Assembly: GCF_001625015.1 (NCBI RefSeq)
Contig: NZ_LVWJ02000014.1
Span: 930,001 to 994,000, forward strand
Source: Lewinella sp. 4G2
GTDB taxonomy: Bacteria > Bacteroidota > Bacteroidia > Chitinophagales > Saprospiraceae
Reading direction: 5' to 3'
DNA: 64,000 nt
The translations under genes were made by a program, and so were the position numbers. The notes below the pieces were generated by a model that saw only the letters and a list, made by a program, of their open reading frames with translations, searched no databases and was not told the DNA's origin. Of the stretch, positions 1 to 5,618 are shown one piece after another. Within the stretch, counting starts at the first letter, position 1. Each line of letters begins with the position of its first letter.

Positions 1-266
1 GAGACTAAGGCGGAAGAGAGGTTTAAGAAGCATGACGTGCGGTCACGACTTCTCTTTCGTCTTAAACATCTAATACTTCTTTGCGAAACTTGATGTGGAT
101 GTAGCTGCAGTTGCTGTAGCACCTTACTGCGCAAGGGGTTTAGCTATGATGCTTCCTTGGTTTCGCAAAGGAGATTAAGGCGGAAGAGAAGTTTAAGAAG
201 CGTGACGTGCGGTCACGACGTCTCTTTCGTCTTAAACAGCTAATTCTTCTTTGCGAAACTTGATGT
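1..266. repeat. 98-bp hairpin repeats, two copies (first cut by window start)
   Basis: Two copies of one repeat lie before the first gene: the remnant at 1-88 and a full copy at 161-258. They differ at few positions. The full copy has inverted ends, TTTCGCAAAG at 161-170 and CTTTGCGAAA at 249-258, a purine-rich left arm, a pyrimidine-rich right arm and a centre reading GTGACGTGCGGTCACGAC. It should fold into a long imperfect hairpin. The stretch between copies (89-160) contains CTGCGCAAGG, also seen beside the 104-bp repeats at 11 kb. No coding potential is seen here. Confidence 0.75.
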
Positions 267-274
267 CCTTACAG

Positions 275-760
275 CTAGAAAGGCAAGCCATCTCCGTCTG
301 CTTCTTGCAGTACGACGGGTTCCGCCGGCAATGTATTCTGCATGGCCGGGGCGGCGGGTTCGTTGAGCACGGGGGCGGCGTTGCGCTGGTTGAGGGGACT
401 CTGCTGGTTCCGCTGGCCGCCATCCCTTCCGTTGGAGAGGAAGGTGAAGCCTTCGATGATGATCTCGGGAGTGGACCGGTCCTGATCATACTTATCCTTC
501 CACTTTCTGTACTGCAGCCGGCCGACGACGGAGAGCTGGTCGCCCTTACTGACGTACTGTTCTAATAGATCAACCACCTTTGGCTGAAAGGTCTTGAGAC
601 GGTGCCAGCTGGTTTCGGTGACGCGGTCGCCGTTGCGGTTCTTGTAGACGTAGTTCGTCGCCAACGATAGTTCGAGGAGGCTGCCGCCGTTATCAAAGTT
701 ACGCCGCTGGGGTTCCTGGCCGATGCGGCCAACGAGATTGATTAAATTATTAGAGTTCAC
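275..760 (-). CDS. ssb: Single-stranded DNA-binding protein (SSB)
   Basis: SSB coats single-stranded DNA in replication, repair and recombination. The N-terminal ~110 residues carry the OB fold: NLIGRIG-like start (NLINLVGRIG), TSWHRLKTF, KGDQLSVVGRLQYRKW. A low-complexity linker rich in N, Q, P and A follows. The end, DGDGLPF, matches the acidic-aromatic C-terminal tip that recruits partner proteins. I chose the GTG at 760 because the OB fold starts right after it (V-N-S-N-N-L); an in-frame ATG at 847 would add about 29 residues unlike SSB. From GTG the protein is about 161 residues, normal for the family. A second SSB gene lies just upstream on the same strand. Confidence 0.9.
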   Translation of the reverse strand: MNSNNLINLVGRIGQEPQRRNFDNGGSLLELSLATNYVYKNRNGDRVTETSWHRLKTFQPKVVDLLEQYVSKGDQLSVVGRLQYRKWKDKYDQDRSTPEIIIEGFTFLSNGRDGGQRNQQSPLNQRNAAPVLNEPAAPAMQNTLPAEPVVLQEADGDGLPF

Positions 761-946
761 GAGGAATTGGTTTAAGAAGAGTTGAAAGAGAAGGTTACCG
801 TTGCCGCCGTCGAGCCAGTTTCGCAAAACCAGCCCCCCACCGCTCAAAGCAGGGGGCTGGGCAAAACGGTTGCAAAATGGATTTTGGTGGCTGACGTGGT
901 TGGTAGGCCGGGATATTTGATATCAGTAAGCTGGCTTCGAAATCAC

Positions 947-1450
947 CTAGGCAGCCGGCTGCTTAGCGCTCCGACGGCTAGCCGTCCGCTTGCGGCTGGA
1001 AGCTGCGGTAGCCTGGGGACGGGTAGCCGCCATGCTTTCAATCTGCTCGATCTCCGCCTCGATGGCTTCAACGTTGGATTCCCCGAACTCACTGGCAACG
1101 GGTGACGGTTGCGACTTACGGCTGGCGCCCAGAAAGGTGAATTCACTGGCAATCACTTCGGGGGTGATGCGGGACTGCTCGAACTTGTCCGTCCACTTCC
1201 GGTAGCGCATCGCACCGACGATGCTGATCTGGCTGCCCTTCTCCAGGTGCTCCACGAAGAGTTCCGCCAGTTTGCCGTAGGCTTTGATGCGGTGCCATTC
1301 GGTGCGGGTCACCTTTTTGCCCTGCTTGTTGCGGTAGTACTCGTTCGTGGCGAGATTGAAGGTGCAGGATACATCGCCGGAAGGCAGTACGAAGGTGGTA
1401 GGAGTAGCGCCGAGGTTGCCGGTGAGGTGGATGTAGTTACGTACGTTCAT
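947..1450 (-). CDS. SSB paralog with basic C-terminal tail
   Basis: Second single-stranded DNA-binding protein, about 167 residues, same strand as the neighbouring ssb. The OB fold is clear: YIHLTGNLG near the start, then TEWHRIKAYG, KGSQISIVGAMRYRKW and TPEVIASEFTFLG. Unlike the neighbour it has no acidic DDxxPF-type tip. It ends in a basic, alanine-rich tail (KRTASRRSAKQPAA) after an acidic stretch near residues 125-140. The ATG at 1450 puts the OB fold at residue 4; an ATG at 1531 would add 27 unrelated residues. SSBs lacking the tip usually cannot recruit the usual partners, so a specialised role is inferred. Expression with the first ssb is plausible but not shown. Confidence 0.85.
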   Translation of the reverse strand: MNVRNYIHLTGNLGATPTTFVLPSGDVSCTFNLATNEYYRNKQGKKVTRTEWHRIKAYGKLAELFVEHLEKGSQISIVGAMRYRKWTDKFEQSRITPEVIASEFTFLGASRKSQPSPVASEFGESNVEAIEAEIEQIESMAATRPQATAASSRKRTASRRSAKQPAA

Positions 1451-1752
1451 AATGAGATAAGTTTGGTGGCCGCACCCGGTAAGGTTTAAGTGGATGCGAT
1501 CCGTTAAGTGTGAATGATGTTCGCCGCCCAATCAGTAGGCATGGGTGACATCCCTTCCAATCGGTGACGATGCAAAGGTGAACGCACTTCCAAACGGTAG
1601 TCGTTATTTAATCGAATACTTGCGAATATAGGCGTTTACGTACGTTTGTTGAGGTTGAATTGATAGAATAAGTGATTGATTAAGAGGGTGTTAGGTCTTC
1701 GTGGGTAGTTTGAAGGTTTTTTGGAATTTAGACGTTAGATTTTAGATCTTAG
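1451..1752. other. Intergenic region ending in a TTAGA-rich tract
   Basis: No gene is seen. The right end (about 1723-1752) is a degenerate tract of TTAGA/TTTTAGA words that begins each of the large repeat blocks of this window. Here the rest of the block is separated from it by the IS3-family insertion and resumes at 3222. Confidence 0.5.
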
Positions 1753-1799
1753 TGTGCCTAACCAAATAGCGTTGACAGATTAATAATGAAGTCGCGCCA

Positions 1800-2786
1800 T
1801 TACACACGACGGTTTTTAAATTTTTCCTCAGTTAGGTACTTGACACCGGCGGGGAGTATTTGCCCACGCCCCTCACGGGCATACTTGCCGGGCGTGGGTA
1901 AATACTTCACGACGGTTGGGCACAGGTCTTCATTCACTCCCTGGCCGTCCTTGATCAAGAGCGCATAGCGGTAGCCTGGCTGATCCGATCGCCAGCCGGC
2001 CACAAAGGCTTTGGGACTGCTTCGCAACGGCAACCTTCCGTGGATCCGTTTGGTATTATAGTGCTTCACGGCTCTGTTTACCAGGCGCTTTAGCTGGTCA
2101 AAGTCTTTGGGTTGCCAGTGGTCGAGGTACTCTTGTTTGATCACACCGTTGAGGCGTTCAGCGTAAGCATTGTCCAGCGCTACGTCGCACATACTACTTG
2201 AGATGCCTCTGCTACGCAGTCGTTCGACGAACTGACGACTACGATACTGCGAACCACCATCGCTGTGGAAGATGAGACCCTGTAGATCTGACTGACCACA
2301 CTGGCGAAAAGCGCTTTCCAAGGCAGCGATGTTTGCCGTTGCCAGTAGGTGTTTACTCGTATGGACACCTACGATCTGACGGCTATAAACGTCAATGATG
2401 AAGGTGATGTAGTAAAAGCTATTGTTGATGCGATAGTACGTCGTATCGCTCTGCCATACTTGGTTAACCCCATTGATAATCAGTTCTTTAATTAAATTAG
2501 GATAGCGATAGGACCCTGATCGGGTTACCCGCACGTAGTTGCGTTTACGGACTAGGGCATAGCCACGCCGGGTCATCTCACGGCAGAATGCGTTGCGCGA
2601 GATATGCCGCGGCCGTAGCATACTCCAGGCTTTCTGTAGGCCCAGGCCGGGGTGTTCTCTGCGCAACAGTTTTAACTGAGACTCAGCTCCGTTCATGGCA
2701 TCCTCGTACTTAGCTCGGCGCTTCCAAAAAGCAGCGTGAGCTTGTCGACTAACGCCCAAGGCTAAATAGATCGTTTGCTTCGTCAT
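1800..2786 (-). CDS. IS3-family transposase OrfB (DDE integrase core)
   Basis: Catalytic half of the IS3 transposase. An HTH_21-like segment (residues ~40-100) precedes the rve integrase fold with the DDE triad: D in VWQSDTTYYRIN, D in LIFHSDGGSQYRS and E in NAYAERLNGVIKQEY. Its ATG overlaps the orfA stop as ATGA (2783-2786). The frame is -1 to orfA and open upstream to the A9 run at 2837-2845, so an OrfAB fusion is likely. IS3 OrfB normally ends shortly after the motif seen here as LPLRSSPKAFVAGW. About 55 extra residues follow, read partly through a strong inverted repeat at 1855-1906, so the natural C-terminus may have been extended. Confidence 0.9.
   Translation of the reverse strand: MTKQTIYLALGVSRQAHAAFWKRRAKYEDAMNGAESQLKLLRREHPGLGLQKAWSMLRPRHISRNAFCREMTRRGYALVRKRNYVRVTRSGSYRYPNLIKELIINGVNQVWQSDTTYYRINNSFYYITFIIDVYSRQIVGVHTSKHLLATANIAALESAFRQCGQSDLQGLIFHSDGGSQYRSRQFVERLRSRGISSSMCDVALDNAYAERLNGVIKQEYLDHWQPKDFDQLKRLVNRAVKHYNTKRIHGRLPLRSSPKAFVAGWRSDQPGYRYALLIKDGQGVNEDLCPTVVKYLPTPGKYAREGRGQILPAGVKYLTEEKFKNRRV
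1855..1906. repeat. 17-bp-arm inverted repeat in the orfB 3' end
   Basis: Left arm 1855-1871 (AGTATTTGCCCACGCCC) and right arm 1890-1906 (GGGCGTGGGTAAATACT) are complementary at 16 of 17 positions, with an 18-nt loop holding a smaller GGCA/TGCC pair. It lies in the unusual tail of OrfB. It could act as a terminator-like or REP-like hairpin; no T-run follows on either strand. Confidence 0.65.
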
Positions 2787-3184
2787 TGGCTCTTCTTTTT
2801 GCTCGAAGAGTCGGCTGAGCGCAGTGTGGAAGCAGCTTTTTTTTTGAACTCCGGCATCTCCTCTTCGTAAATGGCCAGCATTCTCGTTTTGTGGTCAAGT
2901 TGAATGGCCATCCGACCGAGGAGGGCTTGCTGTTCGGCGAGCTGACGTTGCAGTTCTGCAAGCTTAGCAGTTTGACTATTGGGGACTTCGACGATAACGG
3001 CATTCTTCTTGGCCATGCTACTGTATTTAGCGATCCAGTTGTAGATCGTTTGATAAGATACGCCGTAAAGCTGGACCATTTGCTTGACACTAAAGGTGCC
3101 CTCCTCAAAATCTTTGACGCGGGCTCGTTTGAAGCACTCGCCGTAGCGCTTGGTGGGACGGATCTTCCGATTTTTTGTTGACAT
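2783..3184 (-). CDS. IS3-family OrfA (HTH transposase subunit)
   Basis: 133-residue DNA-binding half of the IS3 transposase. The N-terminus has a helix-turn-helix (FSVKQMVQLYGVSYQTIYNWI, about residues 30-50) expected to bind the IS ends. A coiled-coil/leucine-zipper stretch follows (LAELQRQLAEQQALLGRMAIQL, about 75-97). The C-terminus is lysine-rich and encoded by an A9 run (2837-2845). The stop overlaps the orfB start by ATGA. OrfA alone normally regulates; the OrfAB fusion transposes. Confidence 0.85.
   Translation of the reverse strand: MSTKNRKIRPTKRYGECFKRARVKDFEEGTFSVKQMVQLYGVSYQTIYNWIAKYSSMAKKNAVIVEVPNSQTAKLAELQRQLAEQQALLGRMAIQLDHKTRMLAIYEEEMPEFKKKAASTLRSADSSSKKKSQ
2837..2845 (-). other. 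A9 slippery run: likely -1 frameshift site of the IS3 element
   Basis: On the coding strand nine A residues follow GTTC (orfA reads E-F-K-K-K-A). Orf B's frame is -1 to orfA and has no stop between this run and the orfB ATG. A -1 slip would read on as S-C-F-H-T-A-L-S-R-L-F-E-Q-K-E-E-P-M-T-K. Runs of A are standard IS3 frameshift or transcript-slippage sites. Use of this one is inferred. Confidence 0.7.
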
Positions 3185-3221
3185 TTCGATGCATTGGTGT
3201 CAACGTATTTGGTTTAGGACA

Positions 3222-4046
3222 TAGACGGGATACCTGATGGCTTGGGAGGTATCCGTCCCTTAACCGTGGTAGTGATTTCAGCGCCAGAAAGCGTGAAGAA
3301 ATTTGCACTGTTTGAGCACGCGACAGATTTACACTTAACCCACAGAGTGAATGTAAACGGCAGACCCAGATCTTGAAACAAAAGGTAGTTGGCGAGTTTG
3401 CAAATTTTAGCTTTCTGGCGCTGAAATCGCGTTAAGCCACGGTTATAGGACAAAGCTTTTGCTTCTTTTGGCTACAAAAGAAGTGGTAGAGAAGCAATGA
3501 CGTTAAGCATCGACCTGAAGGTCGACGTACCCGAAGAAAACCCGGCCTGGAGGCCGGGAGCCGGATGGAGAATCGAGTTAAGCCACCTGCAAAGGACAAG
3601 ACTTTTGCTTCTTTTAGCTGCGCTGCTACTGCGTGGTGGGCACAAAAGAAGTGGTAGAGAAGCAACGACGTTAAGCATCGACCTAAAGGTCGACGTACCG
3701 GGAGCCGGATAGAAATTCGCGTTAAGCCATAGTTACAGGAAAAAGCCTCTGCTTGTTTTAGCTGCGCTGCTACCGCGTGGTCCTCTGAAAAGAGGTGCCA
3801 CGAAAGAAAGAGTAGAGGAGGTTGGAGAAAGGGAGCGGCCTCTGGCAGTTCCCCAACTACCTGCCCCGAAGGGCCAGCCTGCGTAGCGATGGCACGCCGT
3901 CAGGCGGCCCATTCTAAAAGAAAGATCTTGGAAGCTAGACAGGTCCAAACTCGAATGTACCTACCCCAGTCAACTTATTTGGAAGCAGTAGTCAATCGTC
4001 GACGTACCGGTTCGGGGGGAAATCCCGGCCAGAGGCCGGGAACCAC
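3222..4046 (+). repeat. Large repeat block I (long hairpin plus tandem units)
   Basis: Non-coding. A linker is followed by a long hairpin at about 3251-3455. Stems: TTAACCGTGG (3260-3269) with CCACGGTTAT; GATTTCAGCGCCAGAAAGC (3274-3292) with its exact complement (3410-3428); AAATTTGCA (3299-3307) with TGCAAATTT (3399-3407). Tandem units follow, each beginning CGCGTTAAGCCA and holding a CTTCTTTT/AAAAGAAG hairpin (first at 3462-3483, loop GCTA; second at 3608-3651 with a ~27-nt expanded loop; a third degenerate near 3750-3790), a CGACCT/AGGTCG hairpin and a CCCGGCC/GGCCGGG hairpin (3541-3558). About 3790-4046 is a degenerate tail ending in another CCCGGCC/GGCCGGG hairpin. Related blocks lie near 36.7, 50.1 and 51.6 kb. 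Confidence 0.85.
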
Positions 4047-4826
4047 TTACCGCCGAAGTTGATCCTCCTCCTTAATCTTCTCCAACCTCGCCCAAAACGC
4101 CGCTTGCTCCCGCTCCCGTTCCGCCTGCGCGGCAGCAATCTCCGCCAGCCGTTGTTCTTCGGCGCGTTCCTGCTTAGTCTTGGTGAAAGCATCGGCGGGG
4201 AGGAAGTGGTCCTTAATGCGCGGCTTGTGGCGGGCGGCGTCTTTTTCCCTTTTTTCGATCTCGTGGTCTTCCAGCTCCCCGCGGAAGAGGTAGCCGGAGA
4301 AGGCACCCATCAGCAGGCCCAGGAGGTGGCTCTCCCAGCTCACGCCCTCCTGGCCGGGCAGGATTCCCACGATCATTCCGCCGTAGTAGAAGAGGACGAC
4401 GAGGGAAACCACGATCGCCCGGAAGTCCCTGCGAAAGATGCCGCTGAAGGCCAAAAAGGCCGCCAGGGCGTACACGACGCCACTCGCTCCGATGTGGGTC
4501 ACGTCCCGGCCCAGTGTCCAAACGAGGGCACCCGTCCCCAGCCAGAGGGTCAGGAGGACACGGGGCCACAACCGCTTATAGAAAAACACCAGCATCGCGC
4601 TCAGCGTCAGGAAGGGGAAGGAGTTACTCAGGATGTGGCCGATCCCGCCGTGCAGAAAGGGGCTCAGCAGGATTCCCGGCAAACCGGCAATCTCCCGCGT
4701 ATGCAGCCCGTACTGGTAATTCAAGTGGCCACCCAGGAGCAGGTTGATGCCAAATACCGCCCAGATCGCCGCCAGCAATAGCACCGGCCACTTCAAAATA
4801 TCCACCAGACTTCTATTCCCACTCAT
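4047..4826 (-). CDS. Rhomboid family intramembrane serine protease
   Basis: Polytopic inner-membrane protease that cleaves substrates within the membrane. About six membrane segments lie between residues 10 and 182. The catalytic serine is in HIGASGVVYA (GASG, S115) and the catalytic histidine in SWESHLLGLLMG (H167). The family's HGGxxH-type motif is FLHGGIGHILSN (59-68). Past residue 185 the protein has a charged cytoplasmic tail rich in E, K, R, Q and A, predicted coiled coil, longer than in minimal rhomboids. All key residues are present, so it should be active. The substrate cannot be told. It is on the same strand as rbfA, separated by a palindromic TTAGA tract. Confidence 0.92.
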   Translation of the reverse strand: MSGNRSLVDILKWPVLLLAAIWAVFGINLLLGGHLNYQYGLHTREIAGLPGILLSPFLHGGIGHILSNSFPFLTLSAMLVFFYKRLWPRVLLTLWLGTGALVWTLGRDVTHIGASGVVYALAAFLAFSGIFRRDFRAIVVSLVVLFYYGGMIVGILPGQEGVSWESHLLGLLMGAFSGYLFRGELEDHEIEKREKDAARHKPRIKDHFLPADAFTKTKQERAEEQRLAEIAAAQAEREREQAAFWARLEKIKEEDQLRR

Positions 4827-4857
4827 TGCAGATTTGTTTTCAGGTCACGGATACTCC

Positions 4858-4945
4858 AACGTCCAAAATCTAAAATCTAACGTCTAAGATCCTGGACGTT
4901 AGATTTTAGAAGCTAGATCTTAGACGCAAGACTTTAGAAGCCAGA
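4858..4945. repeat. Palindromic TTAGA/TCTAA tract
   Basis: Degenerate repeats of TCTAAAATCTAACGTC-type words run into their own complement (GGACGTTAGATTTTAGA), making a mirror-like inverted repeat between the rhomboid gene and rbfA. The words match the tract that opens each large repeat block (1.7, 36.9, 50.1, 51.5 kb), but no block follows here. Confidence 0.6.
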
Positions 4946-4946
4946 C

Positions 4947-5318
4947 CTACTCCTCCTCCAAACCCCCATTCTCATACAAGCCGTCAATCAAATCATCCAC
5001 CCGGTTCATCTCGTCCAGCGTCTCATCGATGTAAAAGGCGATCGCGGGGATGCGGCGCACGTGCTTGCGAATTCGGTGGGCCAGGCCCTGTTTCAGCCGG
5101 TGGTGTTCCTCGTTCATTTGCTGGATCACTTCTTCCTTGCGTTCCGTATTCCAGATGCTCACGTAGATCTTACACTGGCTCAGGTCCGGCGTCGGGTGCA
5201 CTTCCGTGACGGTCACGAGGGGTTCGGTGCCGTACACGTAGCTGCCCTCGCTCTGAAGGACGGACGAAAAATTGCGTTTGATCAGTTCGGCTACCTGCCG
5301 TTGTCTTTTTGATTCCAT
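4947..5318 (-). CDS. rbfA: Ribosome-binding factor A
   Basis: RbfA binds the immature 30S subunit and assists 16S rRNA 5'-end maturation and cold adaptation. The 123-residue protein matches family length. It starts with the typical MESKRQRQVAELIKRNFSSVL, then VTVTEVHPTPDLSQCKIYVS, the central KH-like strand region, and ends RIPAIAFYIDETLDEMNRVDDLID, a hallmark of RbfA. The C-terminus is short and acidic. The start is the only reasonable ATG. It is not adjacent to infB, truB or nusA here, so operon context is absent. Confidence 0.95.
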   Translation of the reverse strand: MESKRQRQVAELIKRNFSSVLQSEGSYVYGTEPLVTVTEVHPTPDLSQCKIYVSIWNTERKEEVIQQMNEEHHRLKQGLAHRIRKHVRRIPAIAFYIDETLDEMNRVDDLIDGLYENGGLEEE

Positions 5319-5389
5319 GTCAGTCTATAACGGCCCAATCCGGCCTCGGGTTGTTTTTTCCGCCACGATGCGAACGCGACGATTAAAGG

Positions 5390-5406
5390 GGCGCTGCCGC
5401 AGGTGC
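5390..5406 (-). repeat. Intergenic exact copy of the 17-bp motif
   Basis: GGCGCTGCCGCAGGTGC, the complement of GCACCTGCGGCAGCGCC, lies between rbfA and the DUF5686 gene. A second exact copy, in opposite orientation, is inside the signal-peptide codons of that gene at 5656-5672. Confidence 0.8.
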
Positions 5407-5618
5407 GATGAAATAGGTTATTTATGGGATGCACCACAACACTGGTAGAATTAACGCTTTAGATGGTGGATTGCCCACTACTTTAGCCTGCGTCCCGTAT
5501 TATGGGATAACAACTCAACTGGTAAGGTCCGTCAACCTGATGTTAGGTTGGCCACCCGTAGCCAAAGATTACTACCCACATAATTACACCAATCAACAGC
5601 CCTAAATAGTTCCCTTCC

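Larger units (their letters stand above)
1753..3221 (-). mobile_element. IS3-family insertion sequence, apparently complete
   Basis: About 1.47 kb with orfA and orfB on the minus strand. The ends are imperfect inverted repeats: left 1753-1777 (TGTGCCTAACCAAATAGCG then TTGACA) and right 3198-3221, whose complement reads TGTCCTAAACCAAATACG then TTGACA. Both end 5'-TG as usual for IS3. The flanks share TAG (1750-1752 and 3222-3224), consistent with a 3-bp target duplication. The element sits inside a repeat block: the flanks join to ATCTTAGACGGGATACC, like uninterrupted copies near 50.1 and 51.6 kb. The boundaries rest on reading by eye. Confidence 0.85.

Noticed and set aside
1841-3205. TTGACACC / GGTGTCAA as the IS3 terminal repeats
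   Set aside because: The longer and better match lies outside it (1753-1777 with 3198-3221), and those ends leave flanks that restore a known repeat.
3432-3712. Several 60-80-codon frames across the repeat blocks (3.4-3.9 kb, 36.3-36.9 kb, 51.8-52.3 kb)
   Set aside because: They are translations of palindromic repeat units and recur wherever the repeats do, in frames that break between copies.
3222-4046. Integron attC array or retron as explanation for the large blocks
   Set aside because: No integrase or reverse transcriptase gene is in the window, and attC core sites were not seen; kept as a question for genome-wide search.
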